Shown: positions 7,802 to 15,676 of the stretch, in pieces
How positions within the stretch are numbered: the stretch's first letter is position 1
Layout of the letters: the number at the start of each line of letters is the position of its first letter
Origin: Deltaproteobacteria bacterium
GTDB taxonomy: Bacteria; Desulfobacterota; Desulfobacteria; Desulfobacterales; JAABPS01
Direction of reading: 5' to 3'
Length of the DNA stretch: 37,824 nucleotides
Assembly (NCBI GenBank): GCA_019309685.1
Contig: JAFDFT010000004.1
Coordinates: 1-37,824, forward strand
Made by a program: the position numbers and the translations under genes
Notes under the pieces: model-generated
The model's input: the letters and a program-made list of their open reading frames with translations, nothing else
Databases searched by the model: none
Told to the model about the DNA's origin: nothing

Positions 7802-8932
7802 CTATTTAATTTCTACATAAACGCTTTTTTGCACCTGGTACATTGCAAAGCCAACACCTATGGCATCTCCACGCTCATCAAACTTGATTTTACCATCAAG
7901 CTCTGTTCGCAGCGCTTTTGAAACTGCCTCATAATCCGTGGAACCTGCTTTTTCTATAGCATTGAGAAGTGCAAGTGTCGCGGAGTAGGCTTCAAGAAAA
8001 AATGCACCGGGATCTTTTCCATATACTTTTTTATGCGCCTCTACAGCTGCAATAGCTAAAGGATTTGTGGATATATCTTTAGGGCCGGTGGCGTAAACAC
8101 CTTCAGCGTATTCGCCCGCGACTTTGATAAATGTATCATCCCTTACCCCATCATCTGAAATAAACGGAATATCTATATTTTTCTTGCGCATCTGCATAAC
8201 TATCTTAGATGCTTCAGGATGATATCCACCGAATATAACGGCTTGCGCTCCTGAACGTTTTATTTTCTGAACAACTGCTGTATAATCAACCGCATTCGGA
8301 GTAACGCCCTCATATAAAACCACTTCCGCTTTATCCGATTCTTCTAAAAACTGCTTTACATACTCGGCCAGGCCCTTACCGTAATCTCCCTTATCATGCA
8401 GCACGGCAATTTTAGTCACTTTCAGCTCTTTTAAAGTAAAATCAACTTCAAGCCTTGCCTGTGAGTCATCTGACGCGATGGTCCTGAAAAAGTTGGGGTA
8501 ATTGCCGCTTTGGGTTAACGAGGGGTTGGTAGCTGATGGGGACATGCAAATAATATTTGAATCTTTATAAATACCAAGTGCCGCCTTTGTTGCTCCGCTG
8601 CAAATATGGCCCAATACCACATGAACTTGCTGGGATATTAATTTGGTTGCAGTATTTGTAGCTAATTCCGGCTTGCAGGCATCATCTTCAATGAACAGCT
8701 CTATTTTTCTACCAAGAACACCCCCCTTGGCGTTAATTTCCTCAACAACCAGTTTAGCGGCATTTATACTTGGAATTCCATAACTCGCAAGATCGCCGCT
8801 ATGTGCCCCCGCAACACCTAACTTTATCGGCCCCGTTGCTTCTTCTTTCTTTTCACAGGAAAAAAGAAAAAAACCGGACAAACAAAATATCAGGATTATC
8901 AAAAACAGGTTTTTAAAATGCTTTTTGCGCAT
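7802..8932 (-). CDS. livK: Branched-chain amino acid ABC transporter, substrate-binding lipoprotein
   Basis: A periplasmic type-1 binding protein of the Leu/Ile/Val family (Peripla_BP_6). The signal sequence ends in LSGFFLFSC-EKKEE, a lipobox-like site, so the mature protein is probably tethered to the membrane through Cys. The motifs IKLGVAGAHSGDLASYGIPSINAAKLVVEEINAKGGVLGRKIELFIEDDACKPE, HICSGATKAALGIY and FFRTIASDDSQARLEVDF match the family. The ORF track starts at 8938 (MIM...), but the second Met at 8932 is 8 nt from GGGAGG while the first is only 2 nt away, so I prefer 8932 (376 residues). First gene of livKHMGF. The true ligand could be a branched-chain amino acid, another amino acid, urea or an amide. 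Confidence 0.9.
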   Translation of the reverse strand: MRKKHFKNLFLIILIFCLSGFFLFSCEKKEEATGPIKLGVAGAHSGDLASYGIPSINAAKLVVEEINAKGGVLGRKIELFIEDDACKPELATNTATKLISQQVHVVLGHICSGATKAALGIYKDSNIICMSPSATNPSLTQSGNYPNFFRTIASDDSQARLEVDFTLKELKVTKIAVLHDKGDYGKGLAEYVKQFLEESDKAEVVLYEGVTPNAVDYTAVVQKIKRSGAQAVIFGGYHPEASKIVMQMRKKNIDIPFISDDGVRDDTFIKVAGEYAEGVYATGPKDISTNPLAIAAVEAHKKVYGKDPGAFFLEAYSATLALLNAIEKAGSTDYEAVSKALRTELDGKIKFDERGDAIGVGFAMYQVQKSVYVEIK

Positions 8933-8978
8933 GATCATTGCCTCCCTTAAATTTTATTTTAGATAATATTTTGTAATA

Positions 8979-9006
8979 TCTATAATAATATAAAAATACG
9001 AGTCAA
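8979..9006 (-). promoter_or_regulatory. Candidate sigma-70-type promoter for livKHMGF
   Basis: On the minus strand TTGACT (9006-9001) is followed after 16 nt by TATAGA (8984-8979), about 45 nt upstream of the livK start, in a very AT-rich spacer. Only sequence match supports this. The remainder of the 8940-9220 spacer, toward the divergent nadK, holds AT-rich promoter-like sequence such as TATAAT at 9128-9133, but no other structure I can name. Confidence 0.5.
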
Positions 9007-9220
9007 GTCAAAACAGATGATTCTCCTTTACAGAACAAAGTCGTTTTACTCAACATGCAGCAAATAGGAAGAAAAGTCATGAATCACTTAATATTTAAGA
9101 AAAAACTTGCCGTTTCAGCTTTATATTTATAATATTAATTATATATCAGCAAACTGCTTGATACAACGGAAACTACAGATTTAACCTTTAAAACTCTGCA
9201 AAGAAAGGATCAACGTTGCC

Positions 9221-10072
9221 TTGGAAAAAATTGGAATCATTGTAAAAGCAGATAAAAATGCAAACAAAAAAGCCGATGAGTTGGAAAAATGGCTCCAATC
9301 AAAAGGAATTGGTGTCGTAAGGGAGGAAAGTGCGCCGCCAAACAAAAAACTCCCAAGTCATCCTGGTTCAGCGCCATCAGATTTGTCATGCATTTTTGTT
9401 TTGGGAGGAGATGGCACCTTTTTGGCTGCTGTTCGCTGGGTAGGAGATATGGACATCCCCATCGTAGGCGTTAAATTTGGAGAAGTCGGTTTCCTTGCTG
9501 AAACCACTGAAGAAAACCTTTTTCAGGTAGCACAAAAGATTTTAAAAAACGAATTTACTACCGAACCAAGGATGCGGCTTTTGATAAAAATTATTCGAGA
9601 TAAAAAAGAAGCTGTCTCTGAAACGGTATTAAATGACGTGGTGATAAATAAAGGAGCTTTGGCCAGGCTTGCGCATATTAAGACCTATGTGGATGACACA
9701 TTTTTGACAACGTATAATGCGGATGGACTCATCGTCTCAACTCCTACGGGCTCCACTGCGTATTCTCTCTCGGCTGGCGGTCCGATTGTACATCCGGCTG
9801 TTCGGGGTATTATTATGACACCGATTTGCCCCTTTACATTAACCAATCGGCCATTAATCATTCCTGATACCGCTTCCATAAAAATCAGGCTTGAAAAAAA
9901 ATCTTCGGATATCATGTTGACATTTGATGGGCAATCTGGACTGGCGATAACTGAAAAAGATACAATTATCATCCAGAAGGGGTCTCATCCGGTAAATCTG
10001 ATCACCTTCCCGGATCAGCAGTATTTTGATGTATTAAAAGCAAAACTGAGATGGAGTGGGAGTCACGTATAG
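9221..10072 (+). CDS. nadK: NAD kinase
   Basis: Cytosolic enzyme that phosphorylates NAD to NADP with ATP or polyphosphate. The GGDGTF motif is at 62-67, NDVVINKG at about 138-145, and [28 protein letters not shown] at about 165-192, with the final [15 protein letters not shown]; together these define the family. The 283-residue length is standard. The start is TTG at 9221, with AAAGG about 12 nt upstream; no ATG lies at a better position, since the family N-terminus ([12 protein letters not shown]) begins there. It is a single gene divergent from liv, and a MITE sits 7 bp after its stop codon. Confidence 0.95.
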   Translation: MEKIGIIVKADKNANKKADELEKWLQSKGIGVVREESAPPNKKLPSHPGSAPSDLSCIFVLGGDGTFLAAVRWVGDMDIPIVGVKFGEVGFLAETTEENLFQVAQKILKNEFTTEPRMRLLIKIIRDKKEAVSETVLNDVVINKGALARLAHIKTYVDDTFLTTYNADGLIVSTPTGSTAYSLSAGGPIVHPAVRGIIMTPICPFTLTNRPLIIPDTASIKIRLEKKSSDIMLTFDGQSGLAITEKDTIIIQKGSHPVNLITFPDQQYFDVLKAKLRWSGSHV

Positions 10073-10079
10073 GCATTTA

Positions 10080-10311
10080 GAGACCTTTGCAAAACCCCAC
10101 TTTTTGCCCAATTTCTGTGTCAGGTGGTTCCTCCGCCTTTGGCGGACTCAGCTTTTAACCCTCCACCGAACTTTGGCGGATTAATCCTCGAAATACTCAA
10201 TGTATGGATGCCTGCCCCGTAGATCAGGAAGATCTTACGGGGTGGTTAATCCGCCTGAGGCGGATCGCCTTCCTTGAACCTGAACAAAAATCACTATTTT
10301 TCAAAGGTCTC
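10080..10311. mobile_element. MITE, family A: 232 bp with terminal inverted repeats and 5-bp target duplication
   Basis: The ends are perfect inverted repeats over the first 10 bp (GAGACCTTTG / CAAAGGTCTC), with similarity extending to about 30 bp. The element is flanked by ATTTA at 10075-10079 and 10312-10316, a target-site duplication. It encodes no protein. The interior has three hairpins: CCGCCTTTGGCGG, CCCCGTA(AG)ATC.. paired with ..GATCTTACGGGG, and ATCCGCCTGAGGCGGAT. A degraded relative is at 33167-33251. The ends resemble those of some IS5-like elements, but I cannot confirm the parent transposon. Confidence 0.85.
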
Positions 10312-10332
10312 ATTTATATATTGAAACAGCAT

Positions 10333-10734
10333 TTATCGTGAATCAGCCACCATCTTTTTCTCCTTTATTTCGAAAAGATTCCCCTCATAATCGCTAATAA
10401 ACAGGATAAAAGAATCATCTCTGGGGATCTTGTTGATCTTCAGGTTCATGGCTTCACATTCTTTGATAAAGGCTTCGCGGTCATCAACTTCCAGGCATGC
10501 ATGCCCGATCTTATGAACATCCAGGCCTTTATCATCACCGATAAACACCTCAAAGCGGATGTCATCATTTGCATAATTGACCATCTTCAATTCAATGCTG
10601 ACCCCAAAAATTTTTTCTATAAGCCCGCTTGGAAGAACCCTTGAATTGACTTTTTTTAATCCAAGAAGATTGCCATAAAACGTATCACTCTCTTCTTCTG
10701 AACTGCAAAAAACCGCGATGTGATTCAAAAACAT
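10333..10734 (-). CDS. VOC-superfamily (glyoxalase/epimerase-like) protein
   Basis: A single 133-residue vicinal-oxygen-chelate module with paired beta-alpha-beta-beta-beta units. The N-terminal NHIAVFCSSEEESDTFYGNLLGL, the second-half IGHACLEVDDREAFIKECEAMNLKI and the closing FISDYEGNLFEIKEK supply the usual metal-ligand positions (His5, His of GHA, Glu of FEI). Methylmalonyl-CoA epimerases and glyoxalase I share this layout, but the characteristic residues of neither are clear, so the substrate is unknown. A good ribosome site (AAGGTG, 6 nt) precedes the ATG. A tiny zinc-ribbon gene lies 38 bp upstream on the same strand, possibly co-transcribed. Confidence 0.8.
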   Translation of the reverse strand: MFLNHIAVFCSSEEESDTFYGNLLGLKKVNSRVLPSGLIEKIFGVSIELKMVNYANDDIRFEVFIGDDKGLDVHKIGHACLEVDDREAFIKECEAMNLKINKIPRDDSFILFISDYEGNLFEIKEKKMVADSR

Positions 10735-10772
10735 TCTTTCACCTTTTTTTCATATGATTCTGTATACAAAAA

Positions 10773-10919
10773 TTAGTGCACTTCCCTTTCACATTTCCTG
10801 CAGAGCATTTCTCCATTTATTTCTACAGGTTCGCCGCAACGTAAACATGGTTCATTGCCTTTTATATCTGAATCAGCGTTATCCGGTCTTATCATATTAT
10901 CTTTCTCATCTGTACTCAT
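10773..10919 (-). CDS. 48-residue zinc-ribbon protein
   Basis: Too short for the ORF track; translated by hand as MSTDEKDNMIRPDNADSDIK followed by GNEPCLRCGEPVEINGEMLCRKCEREVH. Two CxxC pairs, CLRC and CRKC, form a classic four-cysteine zinc ribbon after an acidic, probably disordered N-terminus. GGAGG lies 7 nt before the ATG, an ideal ribosome site and the main reason to accept it as a gene. It ends 38 bp before the VOC gene on the same strand. The function is unknown; ribbons of this size usually bind nucleic acid or a protein partner. Confidence 0.7.
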   Translation of the reverse strand: MSTDEKDNMIRPDNADSDIKGNEPCLRCGEPVEINGEMLCRKCEREVH

Positions 10920-10998
10920 CGCCAATCCTCCATGCTAAAATTATACATAACGAAGACCAAACCATAAAAGTTGATGAACATCAACTGTATCGTTAATT

Positions 10999-11297
10999 TT
11001 AAATGCCTGATTTTGTACAAATTTAAGGTTTTCATATGCCCCGCAAGCGGGATTTCGCTTGCGCTCAACAAGCTGCATCTAAGGGTGAAGCCATAGTAAA
11101 ACTATTGCGAACCCTTAGTAACGAAGCATATGGAAGCCTCCGGTTCGCCCATCGGGTGAAAATAAATGAGAAAAAGAGGCTAATATTCTTTTTACTATAT
11201 GGGCAAATTGCTTCAATTTTAAAATATTATTTGAGCTATTGAATTGACTCGAAGAGAATAATTCTCATCAATTTTCATGCAAGATTCAGGCATTTAA
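10999..11297. mobile_element. Structured repeat, family B, copy 1
   Basis: This fills most of the 378-bp gap between the zinc-ribbon gene and the aldolase-SDR gene. The ends are a perfect 12-bp inverted repeat, TTAAATGCCTGA / TCAGGCATTTAA, of which TTAA may be target sequence. The inside shows nested stems: outer GGTTTTCATATG (11027-11038) with CATATGGAAGCC (11127-11138); CGCAAGCG/CGCTTGCG (11042-11063); CTAAGGGT/ACCCTTAG (11079-11118) around ATAGT/ACTAT; then TTCGCCC/GGGTGAA (11144-11160). The right end touches the aldolase-SDR stop codon at 11298. The ORF at 11036-11242 lies inside these stems and is not considered coding. Confidence 0.75.
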
Positions 11298-13412
11298 TTA
11301 TCTTGAAAAAGTCGCCGGGTTCCCTCCATCCACAGGCAACGCTGCCCCGGTCGTAGGGGTAAGGTCACTTGCAAAAAATACCACCGCATTCCCCACATGT
11401 TCCGCAAGCACCCGTGTTTTTAAAAGATTTCGCTGCTGGTAATAATTCTGCAAGCCTTCAGGATCCAGCCCCCGGGACTTCATTCTATCAGGTCCTACAA
11501 CGCCCCATAGCTTTGAAGGTATCTTATCGTCTCCAAAAACAGCATCCGGATTAACCATGTTAACACGCACACCCATTTCGGCAAGTTCCAGTGCCGCGAT
11601 CTTTGAAATTTGATGCGCGCCCGCCTTTGACGCGCTATACGCTCCAAATGCAGCGCCAGGATCAAACACATTTTTTGAACTGATAACAATGATATTGCCG
11701 CCAGTCCCCTGCCTTCTAAAAACAGGAATAGCGGCTTTGATCACCGTATACGTTCCCTTAAGGTTCACGGCCATAACCTGGTCAAATTTTTGCGGGTCCA
11801 TGTCTTCGATTTTCGCCACATGAGCAACACCGGCATTTGGCACAACGATATCGATCCCACCTGTCTTTTGGCAAATCCTGTTAAATCCGTTTTGAACTGA
11901 TTTAAAATCAGTAACATCAAAAATTTCGCATTCCAACAAATTTTTATTGTATTTTTCCGTTAATATGGAATAAACAATTTCCAATCTCTTTTTATCAATA
12001 TCAGATATAACAACAACCGCACCCGCAGCCAAAAGCCTCTCTGCTACACCCGCCCCAATGGCACCGGCAGCCCCGGTAACAAGCGCAATCTGCCCTTGAA
12101 GCGGGAGTATGGCGGATTTCTTTAGTTTTTGCTGCTGAAGGCTCCAATATTCCATATCAAAGACATGTGAACGGGAAATAGGCTTATACTCACCAAAAGT
12201 CAGGGCTTTTCGTTTGGCCCTTATGGTATGCTCACCGATGTCTGCTGCAATGCGTGCATCCTTTCGGCTAAACCCAATTGCAATAAGGCCTGCCCCGAAA
12301 ACAAGAAAAAGTCTGGGATAAGGATCAAGACTCTCAAAATCAATATTCTTTGTTGTTTTCCGTGACTGGACGTACTGCCGGTAATCCTTTTTATACGCAT
12401 GGACCACCCTATGAACGAGTTGTTTTAAAGCAGCATCATCCGCCGGCATGGATGGAATATACGCCATCTCATTTTTTGTCCGGATGGCATGATCCGGTGT
12501 GAGTACCCCTGAACGGCAAATTTCTTTAGCTTCTTTAGAAAGAGAAGCTTCAATAAGATCCCGCCCATCTCTTATCTCTATGCAAAATTTTCTAAGCTTC
12601 CCTGTGTTTTTATCTTGACCATGCGCACACGTACCACGGATAACCTGCGCGGCCCGCTGAATAGCTGAAGGGCTTTTTTCTCGAGATATCCTGGCCCCAG
12701 ATGGTGTATAAAACAGTTTACTTTTAGTCTGTTCTTTTATATACGTCTCTGCTTTACTCACATAAGCAACCATATTCTTATAAGATGTTTCGGCACTATC
12801 AGCAAAAGTAAATATTCCATGATTCATCACTACAATAGCTTCAATATCCGGATTTTTTTTATATTGATTTATCATCGCCTTTGCCAAAGGAAGACCGGAC
12901 AGAATATAAGAAATGACGGGCACCTTATCCCCAAGCGCTTCTTTGACGATACGCTTCCCATTCTTTTGATTGGTAAGAATAAGAATGCTGTCAGCGTGCG
13001 TATGGTCAATATATGTATGGGGAAGAAAAATATGCAGCAAAGCTTCTACTGATGGATCCGGCGCCGAAGCATCAATTCGATGGATTCTCAGTTGGTTCTG
13101 CATCACTTCATCAGCAAGATCTTTTACATTCCTGAGTCTTCGCAGCGGTTCCATATTCAACCCAACGAATCCATCCGGCCCGATTGTTGACAGATCCATT
13201 CCGCTGCCTTTAACAAAAATAACGTCTTTCTTTTCTCCCAGAATATTTTTAGACATTAATTTCACGGAAGTATTTCCGCCACCATGAAGAACCAAATCGC
13301 TATTAGCACCTATCAGGCGGGATGTATAGATCCTTAATGCCAGTGCCCCTGGGAGAAAGGCATGCTTTTTTACGAATGCCTTTGCATCCTTTTTTTTAAA
13401 TAGATTTATCAT
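11298..13412 (-). CDS. Class II aldolase / short-chain dehydrogenase fusion (RhaD-type aldolase + alcohol dehydrogenase)
   Basis: A 704-residue two-domain cytosolic enzyme. Residues 1-430 are a class II (zinc) aldolase: HGGGNTSVK at 43-51, HTYIDHTHAD at 132-141 and VMNHGIF at 195-201 carry the metal and substrate histidines. Residues 438-704 are an NAD(P)-dependent SDR: TGAAGAIGAG at 446-455, NAG at 526-528, SSKN near 578 and the catalytic pair Y592-x3-K596. Relatives split a sugar 1-phosphate to DHAP and an aldehyde and then oxidise or reduce the aldehyde; the best-known are rhamnulose-1-phosphate aldolase/lactaldehyde dehydrogenase-type proteins. No rhamnose genes are nearby. Directly upstream on the same strand is an LsrF-like aldolase, and repeat-B copies flank the gene on both sides. 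AGGAGG is 18 nt from the ATG, an unusually long spacing. Confidence 0.88.
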   Translation of the reverse strand: MINLFKKKDAKAFVKKHAFLPGALALRIYTSRLIGANSDLVLHGGGNTSVKLMSKNILGEKKDVIFVKGSGMDLSTIGPDGFVGLNMEPLRRLRNVKDLADEVMQNQLRIHRIDASAPDPSVEALLHIFLPHTYIDHTHADSILILTNQKNGKRIVKEALGDKVPVISYILSGLPLAKAMINQYKKNPDIEAIVVMNHGIFTFADSAETSYKNMVAYVSKAETYIKEQTKSKLFYTPSGARISREKSPSAIQRAAQVIRGTCAHGQDKNTGKLRKFCIEIRDGRDLIEASLSKEAKEICRSGVLTPDHAIRTKNEMAYIPSMPADDAALKQLVHRVVHAYKKDYRQYVQSRKTTKNIDFESLDPYPRLFLVFGAGLIAIGFSRKDARIAADIGEHTIRAKRKALTFGEYKPISRSHVFDMEYWSLQQQKLKKSAILPLQGQIALVTGAAGAIGAGVAERLLAAGAVVVISDIDKKRLEIVYSILTEKYNKNLLECEIFDVTDFKSVQNGFNRICQKTGGIDIVVPNAGVAHVAKIEDMDPQKFDQVMAVNLKGTYTVIKAAIPVFRRQGTGGNIIVISSKNVFDPGAAFGAYSASKAGAHQISKIAALELAEMGVRVNMVNPDAVFGDDKIPSKLWGVVGPDRMKSRGLDPEGLQNYYQQRNLLKTRVLAEHVGNAVVFFASDLTPTTGAALPVDGGNPATFSR

Positions 13413-13433
13413 TTAAAATTCTACGATTTCCCT

Positions 13434-13755
13434 CCTGAATTTTGCACGAATTGGAGGTTTTCATATGCCCCGCAAACGGGATTTCGCTTGCGCTCAACAA
13501 GGCGATACATCTAAGGGTGAAGCCATAGTGCACTATTACGAACCCTTAGAAACGCCGCATATGGAAGCCTCCGGTTCGCCCATCTTGTTAGAATATAGCT
13601 CTAAAAGCGAAAGCCAACGGGCGAAAATTGATGTGAAAATAGATAGATACTCCTTTTTTACCATATGGGTAAAATGCTTCAATGTAAAAATAATGCTGGA
13701 ACTATTATAATGACTTATTGAAAAAATTCTCATCAATTTTCATGCAAGATTCAGG
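13434..13755. mobile_element. Structured repeat, family B, copy 2
   Basis: Fills the 338-bp gap between the aldolase-SDR and LsrF-like genes, in the same orientation as copy 1. The ends are CCTGAATTTTGCACG and GCAAGATTCAGG. Stem arms match copy 1: GGTTTTCATATG (13456-13467) with CATATGGAAGCC (13558-13569), CTAAGGGT/ACCCTTAG (13511-13549) around the perfect palindrome ATAGTGCACTAT, and TTCGCCC/GGGCGAA (13575-13625), whose loop is about 37 nt here against 3 nt in copy 1. One stem (CGCAAACG/CGCTTGCG) has a mismatch. The right end overlaps and supplies the LsrF-like stop codon TGA. The ORF 13465-13710 is rejected as coding. Confidence 0.75.
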
Positions 13756-14539
13756 CCCCTGCTTCTTCCGCAAATATATCCTGTGCGTCTTTCACTGAAG
13801 CATCTTCATGTATAATTGACCGCAACGCCTTCATCATAGCCACCGGATGATCATGCTGCCATACGTTCCGGCCTAGGTTAAGGCCAATTGCGCCCTTTTG
13901 CATACCATCATGAACAAATTCAAAAACCTCCAGCTCAGTATCACACTTTGGCCCCCCTGCCATCACAATCGGCACAGGACATCCATTCACAACTTTATCG
14001 AGATTCTCGCACCAGTACGTTTTTACTACCTTTGCGCCAAATTCCGCGGCAATTCTACAGCATAAAGAAAGATACCTGGCGTCTCTTTTTTCCAGTTCCT
14101 TTCCCACGGCAGTGACGGCCATAACAGGAATTCCGTAATCTTCACATACATTTACCAGCTCTCCTAAATTCACAAGCGATTCATGTTCATAATCGCTTCC
14201 TATAAAAATGGACATCCCAACAGCTGCCACATTGAGACGGATGGCTTCTTCGATGGATGTTGTAATCGCTTCATTGGCAAGATCCTTTCCCACAACACTA
14301 GTACCGCCTGACATTCTCAAAATAAGCGGGGGACTGTTTGCGGGGTCCACGCACGCTCGCAAAACGCCACGTGTAACAAATAATCCATCCGCATAAGAAA
14401 CCAGCGGTTTAATGGTTTCACCGGGTTTTTCCAGCTTCCGGGTAGGCCCTTGAAAGTATCCATGGTCGATGGGTAAAAACATACAATGACCATCAGATTT
14501 TATGAGACGCGACAATCGATTTTTCATTCCCCAATCCAT
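13751..14539 (-). CDS. LsrF/DhnA-family class I aldolase
   Basis: A 262-residue Schiff-base aldolase of the DeoC/DhnA family. It resembles LsrF, the enzyme that cleaves the phosphorylated AI-2 product 3-hydroxy-5-phosphonooxypentane-2,4-dione with CoA: DWGMKNRLSRL, PIDHGYFQGPTRKLE, FVTRGVLR, NEAITTSIEEAIRLN, IGSDYEHES, AVTAVGKELEKRDARYLSL, KTYWCENLDKVV-GCPVPIVMAGG and GRNVWQHDHPVAMMKA all parallel it. Lys173 in VVKTYW is the expected Schiff-base lysine. No other lsr genes occur, so the actual substrate may be another keto-sugar phosphate (fructose-bisphosphate and aminodeoxyheptulosonate aldolases are relatives). Compared with E. coli LsrF it lacks about 30 N-terminal residues. A good AGGAGG precedes the ATG. 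The stop codon comes from repeat B2. Confidence 0.85.
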   Translation of the reverse strand: MDWGMKNRLSRLIKSDGHCMFLPIDHGYFQGPTRKLEKPGETIKPLVSYADGLFVTRGVLRACVDPANSPPLILRMSGGTSVVGKDLANEAITTSIEEAIRLNVAAVGMSIFIGSDYEHESLVNLGELVNVCEDYGIPVMAVTAVGKELEKRDARYLSLCCRIAAEFGAKVVKTYWCENLDKVVNGCPVPIVMAGGPKCDTELEVFEFVHDGMQKGAIGLNLGRNVWQHDHPVAMMKALRSIIHEDASVKDAQDIFAEEAGA

Positions 14540-14657
14540 AAAAACCCTCCTTTATTCATCGATAGGTATTATAATTTATACGAAATCTCACTCAGCATGT
14601 TTGAGGCGTTCTTATAGCCAATAATTTCATCGCGAGAAAATGTCAATGATCCTAATA

Positions 14658-14686
14658 TTGACTTATGTTGAATCTTACAATATACA
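14658..14686 (+). promoter_or_regulatory. Strong sigma-70-type promoter candidate for the LPP20-like gene
   Basis: TTGACT (14658-14663), a 17-nt spacer, and TATACA (14681-14686), about 40 nt upstream of the GTG start at 14729. The opposite strand of this divergent spacer has TATAAT near 14570 facing the LsrF-like gene, but without a convincing -35 box. Confidence 0.6.
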
Positions 14687-14728
14687 AATTAGAAAAATCA
14701 ACTATTGAAATTAATAGGATACAACATT

Positions 14729-15655
14729 GTGAAAAATCGATTCACATTTTTTATGTGCCTGGTTGGATTAATTGCAATCTATTCTTCCGTAGAGTGTGAA
14801 AAATTACCGGATCTTATTGAAAAAATTAATGGCGGAAGCATTAATTGGACAAAAGGAATTATTCAAGCCACCGGCATTAACATCCCTGACAATAGAGACT
14901 TTAATATACCACTAAATCGTCAGGAAGCATTAGCCGCGGCAACGCGTACAGCACTCGACGAGCTTTTGGATGTCGTAAAAACAATAAAAATTAATAGTGA
15001 AATAAAGGTAGACAGCCTCGGCACGAAGAACAAAGTCATCATAGAAAAAATAGGTCACATGGTCAAAGATGCCAAAATAATCGAGCAAAAATATCTAACA
15101 GACGGAAAAGTTGAAATTACAGTTCAAATGGCTTTACGTGGCGGATTTGCCCAGCTTGTGCTGCCGGAAGATATCAAACAGATCGATGATATCAAAGTGG
15201 TCAAGTCCTCACAGAAAAACGACCCATCCTCTTCACCAAAATCCGGACCTATATACCCAAAAGAAAAAAAGGATTTCTTTACAGGCTTGATAATCGATGC
15301 CACGGGGATGAATACTACCCCATCAATGGTTCCCGTCGTCCTGGACGAAAATGGCCGAAAGGTCTTTGGGCCGGCCTTTATGAGTCGTGAGTCCGCTGTT
15401 CAATATGGAACCAGCGAATATGAAAAAGAGATTCAAAGAGCAAAACAAAACCCAAGGGTTGGCGCCAATCCTTTAATAGTAAAGGGCTTACGAACCGAGG
15501 GGGCAGTACATACAAATATTATTATCAGCAATTCAGATGCGCTGATACTTCGAAGCAAACCCGAGCACCTGACCTTTTTGAAAAAATGCCGGGTAATCAT
15601 TGTCATCGATGAACTAAAAAAGCAAACCGCTAAAAATAACAATTTAAACGGCTAA
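14729..15655 (+). CDS. Exported LPP20-like protein
   Basis: I place the start at GTG 14729 rather than the TTG at 14705 of the track: AGGA is 9 nt upstream, and translation then begins with a textbook signal peptide, MKNRFTFFMCLVGLIAIYSSVEC. The mature part (about 285 residues) has the LPP20 / flagellar-assembly-T-N-like pattern: NWTKGIIQATG, an alanine-rich helix NRQEALAAATRTALDELLDVVKTIKIN, and VEITVQMALRGGFAQLVLPED. A second block, FFTGLIIDATGMNTTPSMVPVVLDENGRKVFGPAF, repeats the G-I-I-x-A-T-G theme. No canonical lipobox is visible. Homologues are envelope proteins of unknown role in many Desulfobacterota (recalled, not checked). It is monocistronic and convergent with metK. Confidence 0.7.
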   Translation: MKNRFTFFMCLVGLIAIYSSVECEKLPDLIEKINGGSINWTKGIIQATGINIPDNRDFNIPLNRQEALAAATRTALDELLDVVKTIKINSEIKVDSLGTKNKVIIEKIGHMVKDAKIIEQKYLTDGKVEITVQMALRGGFAQLVLPEDIKQIDDIKVVKSSQKNDPSSSPKSGPIYPKEKKDFFTGLIIDATGMNTTPSMVPVVLDENGRKVFGPAFMSRESAVQYGTSEYEKEIQRAKQNPRVGANPLIVKGLRTEGAVHTNIIISNSDALILRSKPEHLTFLKKCRVIIVIDELKKQTAKNNNLNG

Positions 15656-15676
15656 CATTTTTTTAATTCGAGTCTT

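Noticed and set aside
9685-9972. Antisense ORF over nadK, and similar antisense ORFs over liv, mrp and DUF4126 genes
   Set aside because: Shadows of well-supported genes on the other strand; none has its own ribosome site or recognisable family.
11036-11242. ORF MPRKRDFACAQQ... and its partner at 13465-13710 with the same first 12 residues, the second with GGAGG upstream
   Set aside because: After the shared start the frames diverge through small indels, and both lie inside the inverted-repeat stems of family B. The paired arms, not the reading frame, are what is conserved.
11298-14539. Complete AI-2 (lsr) operon
   Set aside because: Only the LsrF-like aldolase is present; no lsrK, lsrR, lsrACDB or lsrG could be found in the window.
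14705-14728. TTG start for the LPP20-like protein as given in the ORF track
   Set aside because: It has no ribosome site and would put eight extra residues before a signal peptide; the GTG at 14729 has AGGA at 9 nt.
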